Assembly (NCBI RefSeq): GCF_024198215.1
Contig: NZ_JAKCFA010000026.1
Coordinates: 124,001-188,000, forward strand
DNA: 64,000 nt
DNA from: Myxococcus qinghaiensis
GTDB lineage: Bacteria > Myxococcota > Myxococcia > Myxococcales > Myxococcaceae
Reading direction: 5' to 3'
A program made the translations under genes and the position numbers. This document shows, piece by piece, positions 35,692 to 45,754 of the stretch. Numbering within the stretch: position 1 is the stretch's first letter; each line of letters begins with the position of its first letter. Under the pieces are notes generated by a model. It saw nothing but the letters and a program-made list of their open reading frames with translations. It was not told the DNA's origin and ran no database searches.

Positions 35692-36747
35692 TCATGACGC
35701 GACGCTCCGCTGGTCCCCCTCCGTCGACCTGCTCGTGACGATACGCTCCGCCAGTTTGATGGCGGACAGTGGCGCGCTGCCCTCGGCCTTGTTGTTGATG
35801 GTGACGAAGACGGGGCGCTCGCGGCGCAGGGCGGCCAGACACGCGCGGGCCAGCAAGTCGCGGGTGGGCACGTCCTCGTCCACCAGCCGGTTGAAGGGCG
35901 CGTAGCGAGCGCGAGCCTCCTCGTAGCCCAGGTTCGGCGGCAGCATCCACCGTACGACGAGGGCCCGTGCGTCCAGCGCCCGTGTGCGCTTCGCCTGAAT
36001 CCCCATGGAGGGCATGTGGGCCCACACCGCGAGCACCGGACATGCCCCCACGTCCGCCAGCGCCTGCGCGAAGCTCTCCGTCAGCAGCTCCTCGTTGCGC
36101 ACCTCCACCGCGTACAGCGGGCCCTTGGGGAGCGCGGAGAGGAACGCGTGCAGCCGCTCCACGAAGCGCGCGGTGCCCCCCAAGACCTGCGGGTCCTGCG
36201 GTGGAAATTGGAAGACGAGCGGACCGCCCTTGTCGCCCAGGCCGTCGACGAACGGGCGCACCACGTACTCCTCCGCGTAGGCCGCGTTCAGGAACCGCTC
36301 GTTGAGCTGTCCCCGGTGCGCGCCGTAGCGCTCGTGCATGGGGAAGCGCGCCAGGGTGCAGGCCTCGTGTGCCTTCACCAGGAAGCGGAAGTCCGCGGGC
36401 ACCTGCTCGGCGTACTCGGCGAAGGCCTCGGCGTTGATGGGGCCGTAGAAGGTCCGGTCGATGCCCACGGTGCGCAGCACGGGGTGGCGCGCGTACGCGG
36501 ACAGGCCCTCGCGCGCGAGCTGCGACGCGGCGGCCTCGTGGTCATAGACGAGACCGGACCAGCCGGGGAACGTCCACGACGAGGTGCCCAGGTAGACGCC
36601 CGTCGGCAGCTCGCGTCCCAGGTCGGCGAGGGGCTCCGGCACCGGCGCGGGGGCTACCGGCTGGGTCCTGCTCCGGCTCCGCGCGGGCGGCTCGATGGGC
36701 GCGCCCGTGAAGAGGTCGAGCTGGGAGGGTCCGCGCTGCTGGGCCAT
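35692..36747 (-). CDS. DUF72 (YecE-like) protein
   Basis: This 351-aa protein has the DUF72 TIM-barrel pattern: VYLGTSSWTFPGWSGLVY, FYGPINAEAFAEYAEQVP, LVFQFPP, and the C-terminal RPVFVTINNKAEGSAPLS. Its function is unknown across the family. The N-terminus (MAQQRGPSQLDLFTG) resembles a short clamp-binding-like QLDLF peptide. It is a single gene after the two-component operon, separated from it by about 130 nt. Confidence 0.87.
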   Translation of the reverse strand: MAQQRGPSQLDLFTGAPIEPPARSRSRTQPVAPAPVPEPLADLGRELPTGVYLGTSSWTFPGWSGLVYDHEAAASQLAREGLSAYARHPVLRTVGIDRTFYGPINAEAFAEYAEQVPADFRFLVKAHEACTLARFPMHERYGAHRGQLNERFLNAAYAEEYVVRPFVDGLGDKGGPLVFQFPPQDPQVLGGTARFVERLHAFLSALPKGPLYAVEVRNEELLTESFAQALADVGACPVLAVWAHMPSMGIQAKRTRALDARALVVRWMLPPNLGYEEARARYAPFNRLVDEDVPTRDLLARACLAALRRERPVFVTINNKAEGSAPLSAIKLAERIVTSRSTEGDQRSVAS

Positions 36748-36876
36748 CGGGCATCTCTCTTGTGTCCTACGGACACCGGAACGCGGTGCCGCGCGTCCAG
36801 CAGGCATAACGCCGGACGCCACCTGATGCAGGAGGTTGCCTCAGAATCCGGGGACTACCCAAGAGGGATGTACGGC

Positions 36877-37518
36877 CTACAGGCAGCCGAGTTCCATCGC
36901 CCGGAGCACCGCTCGAGTCCTGTCCCGCACACCGAGCTTCGACAGGATGCTGGAGGTCTGGTTCTTCACCGTGCCCTCCGCCGTGCCGAGCGCCTGGGCA
37001 ATCTCCCGGTTGCTCAAGCCCCGGGCGATGAGCCGCAGCACCTCGACCTCCCGCCGCGTGAGGCCCTCGGGAAGCTCGGCGGCCGGAAAATCCCGGGACA
37101 GCTCCAAGAGGCCCCGAGCCACGCGCTCGGCGACACCGGGAGGCAGCAGCGTCTCTCCGGCGTGGACCCGGCGGATGGCGTCGGCCAGTTCGTCCAGCGA
37201 CACGTCCTTGAGGAGGAAGCCCTGCACGCCCGCGCGCAGCGCCTCGACGATGGCGGCGTCCTCGTCGAAGGTGGTGAGCAGCACCACGCGACGGTGCACG
37301 GGTCCGCGACGCAGCTCCCTCAGCGCCTCCAGGCCCGTCATGCGGGGCATGCGAACGTCCATCAGGACGACGTCGGGGTTCAGCTCCTCCGCCTTGCGCA
37401 GCGCGTCCTCGCCATCCACGGCCTCGCCCACCACGCGCAGGTCGGGCGTGAGGTCCAGCAGCCCGCGCAGCCCTTGGCGCACCAGCGCATGGTCATCCAC
37501 CAGGACGAGTCGAATCAC
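36877..37518 (-). CDS. NarL/LuxR-type response regulator
   Basis: This 213-aa protein has a receiver domain (residues 1-118, phospho-acceptor Asp54, Lys105 region) and a C-terminal LuxR-type helix-turn-helix (EGLTRREVEVLRLIARGLSN, EGTVKNQTSSILSKLGV). The GTG at 37518 overlaps the kinase stop by 4 nt and gives the exact receiver start. It pairs with the adjacent histidine kinase. Targets are unknown. Confidence 0.92.
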   Translation of the reverse strand: MIRLVLVDDHALVRQGLRGLLDLTPDLRVVGEAVDGEDALRKAEELNPDVVLMDVRMPRMTGLEALRELRRGPVHRRVVLLTTFDEDAAIVEALRAGVQGFLLKDVSLDELADAIRRVHAGETLLPPGVAERVARGLLELSRDFPAAELPEGLTRREVEVLRLIARGLSNREIAQALGTAEGTVKNQTSSILSKLGVRDRTRAVLRAMELGCL

Positions 37519-38681
37519 GCGTCGGCCCTCCGCTCGGCCGGCAGCCACGCATCCAGCTCCCAGCCCTTCCCTGCCTCCGCGCGCCACTCCACGCCGCCTC
37601 CCAATCGGGTGAAGCGCTCTCGCATGCCCGTGAGGCCCGCGCCGGGCGTCGTCGGTGCCTGCGCCCCTCGACCGTCGTCCCGGGTCGTGACGCGCACGCC
37701 ACCTTCGTGTGTCGGGACGATGCGAATCCAGAGCTGCGATGCCTGGGCGTGGCGCAGCGTGTTCGTCAGGACCTCCTGGACACAGCGGATGAGCGAATGC
37801 GTCGCCTCGGACGAGTCGAGGACCAGCGACTCCGGAATCTCCAGGTGGACCGTGAGGCCGGGCACGTCTTGCGCGAGCCGGCGCAGCGTGGCCAGCAGGG
37901 GCGCGGGGGTGTCACGCAGCGCGGACACTGTCTCGCGCACCTCGGACAGCAGCGTGCGGGCGGCTTCACGCGCGCGTCGCAGGTGCTCGGCGGAGGGCGT
38001 GTCCTTCGCGGTGTGCACGGCGGCTTCCAGGTTGAGGGACAGTGCGGTGAGGTGGTGGCCCAGCGAGTCGTGAAGTTCGCGGGCGATGCGCAGCCGCTCC
38101 CCTTCTCGCTCGCGCGCGGCGAGCAGCACCTGGGTGGCCTGAAGCTCCGCGTGGAGGCGCGCCAGCTCACCTCGCGCTTCGGCCTCGCGAACCATGACGA
38201 TGGCCGAGCCCAACGTGAAACCCTGGAAGCCGATGTAGATGAGCGCCTGGAGCAGCGCGCGCGACAGCGGGTAGATGGAGACGAAGACGAGCAGCATGGC
38301 CACCGACTGCGCGAGGACCCAGAGCATCGCGCGACGCTGGGACAGCAGCTCGGGCGCCTGGGCCGCGACGATGGCGAGCAGCGCCCCGTCCACGCCCGTG
38401 CGACTGGTGGCGACGATGACGAGCGCGCTGACGGACTGAATCCCCATCATCACCACACCGTCCCGAGTCACCGTCTCCGAGCGGGCGTTGCGCCAGTAGG
38501 CCAGGCCGAATGCGAGAAAGGCCGCCCACCACGCCAGCTCTCGCGGAGTGAAGAGCAGCGCGGGCTCTCGCAGCACGTCCTCCACATGCGGAGAACCGAC
38601 GACAGCCCACGTGAGCAGCCCCGCCATGCGCAGCAGTCTTCGGATGGACGCGGGCTTCCGCGCGGCGTGCTTCAGGGACAT
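37515..38681 (-). CDS. membrane sensor histidine kinase (HisKA_3 type)
   Basis: This 388-aa kinase has about five hydrophobic segments (residues 18-165), then a coiled coil and the HisKA_3 phospho-acceptor helix RIARELHDSLGHHLTALSLN with His204. The HATPase domain follows (about 295-385) with ECVQEVLTN-type N box (CVQEVLTNTLRHA), DDGRGA and GAGLTGMRERF. It phosphorylates the NarL-type regulator encoded next to it. The membrane domain has no extracellular sensor loop of size, so it probably senses a membrane or intramembrane signal. Confidence 0.92.
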   Translation of the reverse strand: MSLKHAARKPASIRRLLRMAGLLTWAVVGSPHVEDVLREPALLFTPRELAWWAAFLAFGLAYWRNARSETVTRDGVVMMGIQSVSALVIVATSRTGVDGALLAIVAAQAPELLSQRRAMLWVLAQSVAMLLVFVSIYPLSRALLQALIYIGFQGFTLGSAIVMVREAEARGELARLHAELQATQVLLAAREREGERLRIARELHDSLGHHLTALSLNLEAAVHTAKDTPSAEHLRRAREAARTLLSEVRETVSALRDTPAPLLATLRRLAQDVPGLTVHLEIPESLVLDSSEATHSLIRCVQEVLTNTLRHAQASQLWIRIVPTHEGGVRVTTRDDGRGAQAPTTPGAGLTGMRERFTRLGGGVEWRAEAGKGWELDAWLPAERRADA

Positions 38682-38819
38682 GGGAGCGGAGCATAGAGCC
38701 CGCCTCGGAGGCAGGACATATGCCGGAAGTCACAGCGCCCCCGTGTGACTTCCAGCCGATGTGGACACGGGAGCGCCTGCGTACCGTGGCTTTCGTCTCG
38801 CAGCACCTCGGAGGCCTGC

Positions 38820-39557
38820 ATGTCTTTCTATTATCTCGCCCGTGCCATCCACATCATGGCGGGGGTCGTCGGCTTCACCGCGCTGTGGTTGCCCCTCGTC
38901 GCGCGCAAGGGAGGCTCGCTCCACCGGCGCGTGGGCTGGGTCTACGTGGGGGCGATGGGCGTGGTGGCCCTCACCGGGTTGATCATCTCCACCTGGAGGT
39001 TCATGCAAGGCCCCGAGAATCAGTCCCACGCGCTGTTCTTCATGCTCCTGAGCGTGATGAGTGGAACCTCCGCGTCCATGGGCGTGCGGGTGCTGCGCAC
39101 GAAGTCACGCACGACGGCACATCGCCACCCCTTCGACCTGGGCCTCTCCGCGCTGACCCTGGCGCTGGGCCTGTTCACCGTGGCGTGGGGCCTCGTGAAG
39201 GGCGTGCCGCTCCTGTGGGGCTTCGCGCCCGTGGGAATCCTCACGGGAGCCTCGTCGCTGAGGTACTGGCTGCGTCCGCCTCAAGAGCGGATGCACTGGT
39301 GGTTCCAGCACATGGGGGCCATGGTGGGCTCGGGCATCGCCACGCTGACGGCCGTGCTCGTCGTCAATGCGCGGCACCTGGGCATCGAGGGCATGCAGCT
39401 CGCGGTGTTCCTCGGCCCCACGCTGGTGGGCGTTCCGGGACTCAAGCTGTGGGAGCGCTACTACCAGAAGAAGTTCGCGCCCAAGGCCAAGAGCCCCGCG
39501 CCCAAGAGTGCCGTGGCGCCTGCCCCTGGGGAGCAACCGCCCTTGGCTACACCTTGA
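38820..39557 (+). CDS. DUF2306-like membrane protein
   Basis: This 245-aa protein has six or so membrane segments with conserved His residues near the helix ends (IHIMAG at 10-15, SLHRRVGWVYV at 33-43, MHWWFQHMGAM at about 164-174), as in the DUF2306 or cytochrome b561-like families. Haem or quinone binding is possible. The tail is Lys/Ala/Pro-rich. It is divergent from the kinase gene across 138 nt. Its 3' end overlaps the next gene by 11 nt. Confidence 0.72.
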   Translation: MSFYYLARAIHIMAGVVGFTALWLPLVARKGGSLHRRVGWVYVGAMGVVALTGLIISTWRFMQGPENQSHALFFMLLSVMSGTSASMGVRVLRTKSRTTAHRHPFDLGLSALTLALGLFTVAWGLVKGVPLLWGFAPVGILTGASSLRYWLRPPQERMHWWFQHMGAMVGSGIATLTAVLVVNARHLGIEGMQLAVFLGPTLVGVPGLKLWERYYQKKFAPKAKSPAPKSAVAPAPGEQPPLATP

Positions 39558-40476
39558 TGCGAATGGCGGCGGGCAGGAGCGTGAACGTGGCGGGCAGTCG
39601 GCCTGGCGTCTCTCCGTCGACGTCCAGGAAGACCTCCTGGCCATCCACCGACTCCGCATGGACCTTCTGGCAGCGCAGGCGACGCGTGCCCTTCCAGGTG
39701 ACGTGCGAGCCGTTGTAGACGCCCTTGGACTTGAGGAGGAAGTCGCTCAGGCCGTAGCCGGACCAGATGGTGATGTCGAACACGCCATCATGGGTAATCG
39801 CCTCGGGGGCGACGAACATGCCGCTGCCGAAGTAGCGACCGTTGGCCACGGCGACGGCGGTGATGTCGAGCGTCTCCGCGGGCCCATCATCCGTGGACAG
39901 CCGTACCTTGCGCTCGGTGTACTTCACCAGGCCCTTGAGCGTGCCCCAGACGAAGCTGAAGTTGCCGCCGAGGGCCTTGCTGCCGCTGTTCACCTCGCGA
40001 GCCACCACCGCGCTCACGCCGAACGAGGCGATGTTGGCGAAGTAGCGCGTCGCGGGATTGCCGTCGTTGTCGATGAAGTCGAGCCGGCCGACATCGAAGG
40101 GCTCGGTGGTGTCCGAGCGGAGCCGCTCCAGGGAGGACTCCAGGTCGAGCCCCCAGCCGAAGGTGCGGCGGAAGTCGCCACCGGTGCCGCGAGGGATGAG
40201 GCCAAGGACGGCGTTCGGGTTGATGGCCTTGCCGTCGCGGAAGAAGCCGTTGGTGACTTCGTTGAGCGTGCCGTCGCCGCCGACCGCGACGATGCACTCG
40301 TAGCCCTGGTCAATCGCCTCGCGGGCGATGCGCGCGGCATCCATGCCGCCCTGGGTGAATCCGTGCCCGAACTCACCGAGCACCTTCCCCACCTGCGCGG
40401 CAATCTCGACCCAGCGCTTCCCTGTCTGGCCATTGGCGCTGCGCGGATTGACCACGAGGAACGTCTTCATCGGCAC
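39547..40476 (-). CDS. diacylglycerol/lipid kinase family protein
   Basis: This 309-aa protein has the lipid-kinase nucleotide motifs VVNPRSANGQTG (residues 8-19), IVAVGGDGTLNEVTNGF (about 62-78) and GLIPRGTGGDFRRTFGW. The catalytic Asp region and the C-terminal beta-rich domain are present. Members include DgkB, YegS and LCB kinases, which phosphorylate lipids or sphingoid bases. The start is M1, or M3 (MKTFLVV) which is the more common family start. It is convergent with the DUF2306-like gene. Confidence 0.9.
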   Translation of the reverse strand: MPMKTFLVVNPRSANGQTGKRWVEIAAQVGKVLGEFGHGFTQGGMDAARIAREAIDQGYECIVAVGGDGTLNEVTNGFFRDGKAINPNAVLGLIPRGTGGDFRRTFGWGLDLESSLERLRSDTTEPFDVGRLDFIDNDGNPATRYFANIASFGVSAVVAREVNSGSKALGGNFSFVWGTLKGLVKYTERKVRLSTDDGPAETLDITAVAVANGRYFGSGMFVAPEAITHDGVFDITIWSGYGLSDFLLKSKGVYNGSHVTWKGTRRLRCQKVHAESVDGQEVFLDVDGETPGRLPATFTLLPAAIRIKV

Positions 40477-40670
40477 CTACCCCTCCCTGTAACGCCCCTG
40501 TTTACGCGGTTGTGGCGCGGTACTCCACTTCGCGACGCCCCCCAGGGTCGTCCAGGTCCCCCGCCACCCGGCACACGGCTGACGCACCGCACAGTGAGGT
40601 CCGGCTCCAGCCAGCCCCCCCACGACTGGCCGCCTCTCTGGAATGTGCCTTCAGGGGCCCAAGGCCGGGT

Positions 40671-41195
40671 TCAATCGCCCACCTCACGGCGGGCCCCGAC
40701 GTTCCACGAGGAAGAGAGGTCTGCGTCGCAGAAGACGCAGACGAACCATCCGTCCTTCACCAGGGTGACCTGGCCACATGCCGTACACCGCCGGAACAGC
40801 ATCTCGGTGGTGAAGCCCGACGGAGGCCTCAGGCCCGCCCGATTCAAGGCCCCCTCCACGGCAGCCCAACAGGTCACATCAGGGCAGTAGCCAGTGGAGA
40901 GGTTCGTCACCTCGACAACCGAGGGCTGGGGCGAACCGTCGCGGAAGCGAATCTCGCCAGCGGCAAGGACCTCTTCACCGCTGGCGCACGCGACATGCTC
41001 GGACCTCCGAGGCGCGAGCCGCAAGCGTCCACGCAAGTCGACCACATACGTCGCACCCTCGACGAGCGCATCGGGGTTGGCGGCAAGCCAATCCTGGACG
41101 TCCTCCAGGGAGCTGACCGGCGTACCAGCCGGGGCATCCGAGGAACGGCGTCGTATCTCCTGGGGACCAACATACGGGTAGGCAAGGAAGCGCAT
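40671..41195 (-). CDS. zinc-ribbon protein of unknown function
   Basis: This 174-aa protein has an N-terminal helical/beta region (MRFLAYPYVGPQEIRR), a central VVEVTNLSTGYCPDVTCWAA segment, then a C-terminal zinc ribbon, CTACGQ...CVFCDADL. I recall related proteins with the same NxSTGYCP and WxVxW-type ribbon ends scattered in bacteria, but I cannot name a function. Codon usage and upstream spacing fit a real gene. It stands alone between the lipid kinase and PhzF genes, with intergenic gaps of 194 and 137 nt, so an accessory origin is possible. Confidence 0.65.
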   Translation of the reverse strand: MRFLAYPYVGPQEIRRRSSDAPAGTPVSSLEDVQDWLAANPDALVEGATYVVDLRGRLRLAPRRSEHVACASGEEVLAAGEIRFRDGSPQPSVVEVTNLSTGYCPDVTCWAAVEGALNRAGLRPPSGFTTEMLFRRCTACGQVTLVKDGWFVCVFCDADLSSSWNVGARREVGD

Positions 41196-41247
41196 GCGTC
41201 GCGGACGGCTCGGGACTCGGTTTGCGGACGAGTCCTCCCAGTGAGCA

Positions 41248-41275
41248 CTCCACACGGCGGAGTGTCCGTGTGGAG
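41248..41275. terminator. strong hairpin after PhzF gene
   Basis: Arms CTCCACACGG (41248-41257) and CCGTGTGGAG (41266-41275) form a perfect 10-bp stem with an 8-nt loop. It lies downstream of the PhzF stop and upstream of the zinc-ribbon gene on the same strand, so it separates the two transcription units. Confidence 0.7.
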
Positions 41276-41332
41276 CGAGCAAGGTCCGCCGACGACAGGC
41301 GTCCTGGAACAAGGGCGAGCCGCTCCGCTCCG

Positions 41333-42220
41333 CTACACGTGCAGCGTGCCGTCGAGGACCGTCACCGCCACTCCGCCGATGCGAGCCTGCTCGGGCTGCC
41401 CGGCGCGCCCCGTGACTTCAACCTCGATGCGCCCCGGCTTGCCCATGGCATCACCCTGCTCGATGCGAGCGCGCACGGTGCCACCCTCGGCTGGCAGCGT
41501 CAGCACCCCGTGCATCGCCAGGTACATGCCGAGCGGCCCGGCCGCCGAGCCCGTGGCGGGGTCCTCCGCCACACCCATGCCGGGCACGAAGTAGCGCGAG
41601 TGCGCCACGCTGCCCGCCTCCAGCGTCTCGCGCGTGAAGAAGTACGCGCCACTAAGCCCATGGGGCCGAAGCAGCACGTCCAGTGAGTTCGAGCGCGGGG
41701 CCAGCTCCCACACGTCTGCCCTCCGGCGGAACGGCACCATGATTCGGTGCGCATTGCGACGCACGGGCAACGAGCCATCCACCATGTCCACCGTCCCACC
41801 CACGAGCGCGAGCACCTGCTCCAGCGGCACCGGCGTCTCCAGCCACGGATGCCGAGGGGTGACAATCCACGCCCGGCTTCGACGCGCGTCCACCGACTCC
41901 AGCTCCACGTCGAGCACCCCCGCCGCGCACTCCAGCTTGAGCGCTCCCGCCCGAGGCACGAGCCCGCGCTCGGCCAACAGGTGGAACGTCGCCACCGTGG
42001 CGTGGCCGCAGAAATCAATCTCGCTCGTCGGAGTGAAGTAGCGCAGCCGCACGCCCTGCGCCGTGGGGCCCGAGACGACGAATGCCGTCTCCGACGCGCC
42101 CACCGCCGCGGCGATGCGCTGCATGGCCTCCACCCCCAGTCCCGCCGCGTCCAGCACCACACCCGCGCGATTGCCTGCCCCAGCGGTCTGCGTGAAAGCG
42201 TCGACGATGGTCACCTGCAT
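41333..42220 (-). CDS. PhzF-family isomerase/epimerase-like protein
   Basis: This 295-aa protein has the PhzF fold: AFTQTAGAGNRAGVVLDA, VGASETAFV (the catalytic Glu), DFCGHATVATFHLL, and C-terminal GMGVAEDPATGSAAGPLG. PhzF-like enzymes catalyse proton shifts on small metabolites. Most are unassigned outside phenazine synthesis. The start MQVTIVDAF was taken from family comparison. It is divergently transcribed from the MocR gene, whose operators lie between them, so MocR probably controls it. Confidence 0.9.
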   Translation of the reverse strand: MQVTIVDAFTQTAGAGNRAGVVLDAAGLGVEAMQRIAAAVGASETAFVVSGPTAQGVRLRYFTPTSEIDFCGHATVATFHLLAERGLVPRAGALKLECAAGVLDVELESVDARRSRAWIVTPRHPWLETPVPLEQVLALVGGTVDMVDGSLPVRRNAHRIMVPFRRRADVWELAPRSNSLDVLLRPHGLSGAYFFTRETLEAGSVAHSRYFVPGMGVAEDPATGSAAGPLGMYLAMHGVLTLPAEGGTVRARIEQGDAMGKPGRIEVEVTGRAGQPEQARIGGVAVTVLDGTLHV

Positions 42221-42278
42221 GGCGTGCCTCTCCCATCCACGGCCCCGGGCCCAAGCCCGCACCGTCCTTCGAGTGTAC

Positions 42279-42350
42279 CGACACAATCCAACTCAAGAAT
42301 CGACACAATCGATACATTGCGCGAACACGCCCGGCAACTGTATGCATTGT
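42279..42350. promoter_or_regulatory. direct-repeat operator candidate for MocR regulator
   Basis: CGACACAATC occurs at 42279-42288 and again at 42301-42310, a spacing of 22 bp, that is two helical turns. A partly matching inverted element (GACAAT on the minus strand, from ATTGTC) lies near 42346. MocR/PdxR regulators bind such direct repeats. The site sits in the divergent PhzF-MocR gap. Confidence 0.5.
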
Positions 42351-42354
42351 CACC

Positions 42355-43758
42355 ATGACAATCTGGACGCCCAACCTGCGGGGCCGAGAGGGGCCGCTGT
42401 ACCGAATCCTCGCGGATGCGCTCGGCGCGGATATCGAGGAGGGACGCCTCGCCGCCGGAACCCGCCTGCCCACGCACCGTGAACTGGCGGAGAAGGTGGG
42501 CGTCACCGTGGGCACCGTGACACGTGCCTATGCGGAGGCGGAGCGCCGGGGCCTCATCGGCGGCGAAGTCGGTCGAGGCACCTTCGTGCGCCACCGGGAC
42601 ACCCCGCGTCAGTTCCCACAGCCCACTCAGGACGCAGGCGACGACACCCTCATCGACCTGGGCCTCAACTGGCCCGCGACCCCATCCGGAGACCCCGCCG
42701 GTGCCGCGCTGAAGAAGTCACTGGAGGCACTGCACCGCTCCACTCACCTCTCGGAGCTGCTCGACTACCAACCCCACGCGGGCAACACAGCGCACCGTGA
42801 GGCCGGCGCCGAGTGGATGTCCCGCTTCGGCCTGGACGTGGAGCCCTCGCGAATCATGGTCTGCTCCGGCGGGCAGCACGCGATGGAAGTCGCCCTCAGC
42901 ACCCTCACGCGCCCCGGCGACACGGTGCTCTGCGAGTCACTCACCTACCCGGGCCTCAAGGTGCTCGCGAGCCGGCTCCACCTGCGCCTTCACGGCGTGG
43001 CCATGGACGAGCAAGGCCTCCTCCCGGACGCCCTGGAGACCGCGTGCCGCACCGGCGCGAAGGTCCTCTTCTGCCTGCCCAACCTCCAGAACCCCACGGG
43101 CGCCGTCATGCCCGAGGAGCGCCGGCGCCGCATCGCCACGGTGGCTCGAAGACACGGTCTCGCGGTGGTGGAGGACGACGCGTACGGCCTCCTCCTCGAC
43201 AAGCGTCCACCGCCGCTCTGCACGCTCCTGCCGGAGTCCGGCTGGTTCATCGCCGGCGTCTCCAAGCTGCTCGCCCCGGGGCTGCGCATCGGCTACCTCG
43301 CGGCGCCAGCGGGACCGAGCACCGAGCGACTCGCGGAAGAAGCCGCCCTGGCCGCGCGAATGACACCCGCGCTCACGGCCGACATCACCGCGCGCTGGGT
43401 TCGTGACGGCACCGCCGACGAGCTGGTGGTGCGACGCCGCCGAGAAGCCCACGAGCGACTGGAGCTGGCGAGGGACGTGCTCGGGGACCTGTTGCCACGT
43501 CAGGGCCGAGCCACCACGTACCACCTGTGGCTCAAGCTCCCCTCGCCCTGGCGCGCGGAGGCGTTCACCTCGCAGGCCCGGCGGCGCGGCGTGGTCGTCA
43601 TGCCCGCCGAGCTGTTCACCGTGGGCCCGGCCACCGCTCCAGCGGCGGTGCGCGTGTGCCTGGGGACTCCACGCACCCGCGCCTCGCTGGAGAAGGGCCT
43701 GCACCGACTGCGAGAGACACTGGAGGGGGGGCCGGAGCCCCTCGCCTCCATCGTCTGA
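42355..43758 (+). CDS. MocR-family regulator (GntR HTH + aminotransferase-like domain)
   Basis: This 467-aa protein has an N-terminal GntR winged HTH (residues 10-80: TRLPTHRELAEKVGVTVGTV, GLIGGEVGRGTFV) and a fold-type I aminotransferase-like domain (about 110-460) with the PLP Lys in AGVSKLLAPGLRIGYL and YQPHAGN, FCLPNLQNPTGAVMPEERR. MocR proteins sense PLP or an amino-acid substrate and bind direct repeats. Its stop is directly next to the aspS stop, with no gap. It probably regulates the divergent PhzF gene and itself. Confidence 0.92.
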   Translation: MTIWTPNLRGREGPLYRILADALGADIEEGRLAAGTRLPTHRELAEKVGVTVGTVTRAYAEAERRGLIGGEVGRGTFVRHRDTPRQFPQPTQDAGDDTLIDLGLNWPATPSGDPAGAALKKSLEALHRSTHLSELLDYQPHAGNTAHREAGAEWMSRFGLDVEPSRIMVCSGGQHAMEVALSTLTRPGDTVLCESLTYPGLKVLASRLHLRLHGVAMDEQGLLPDALETACRTGAKVLFCLPNLQNPTGAVMPEERRRRIATVARRHGLAVVEDDAYGLLLDKRPPPLCTLLPESGWFIAGVSKLLAPGLRIGYLAAPAGPSTERLAEEAALAARMTPALTADITARWVRDGTADELVVRRRREAHERLELARDVLGDLLPRQGRATTYHLWLKLPSPWRAEAFTSQARRRGVVVMPAELFTVGPATAPAAVRVCLGTPRTRASLEKGLHRLRETLEGGPEPLASIV

Positions 43759-45576
<1,818 letters not shown>

Positions 45577-45616
45577 GGAGACCGCCTGCGTGGTTCGTAG
45601 AAGGAAAAGGCGCGGC

Positions 45617-45646
45617 ACCATAGAGACCGTGGAAACGATGCGTCAA
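45617..45646 (-). promoter_or_regulatory. sigma70-like promoter of aspS
   Basis: On the minus strand TTGACG (45641-45646) and TATGGT (45617-45622) are 18 nt apart. Both match the consensus well. The predicted start is near 45610, leaving a leader of about 35 nt before the aspS ATG. Confidence 0.5.
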
Positions 45647-45754
45647 GGAGTCCGCGCCGTGCTGACTGCTCTCAAACGGTCGACTCTCGGAGCGAGTCCT
45701 GACGCTCCTCGCCCCCGCGCGCGACTTCTGGCCGCCCCGTGTGTTGACCTGCTC

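Noticed and set aside
40512..41594. A 360-aa plus-strand frame across the zinc-ribbon gene
   Set aside because: It runs antisense to the zinc ribbon and crosses the strong hairpin. It has no recognisable motif.
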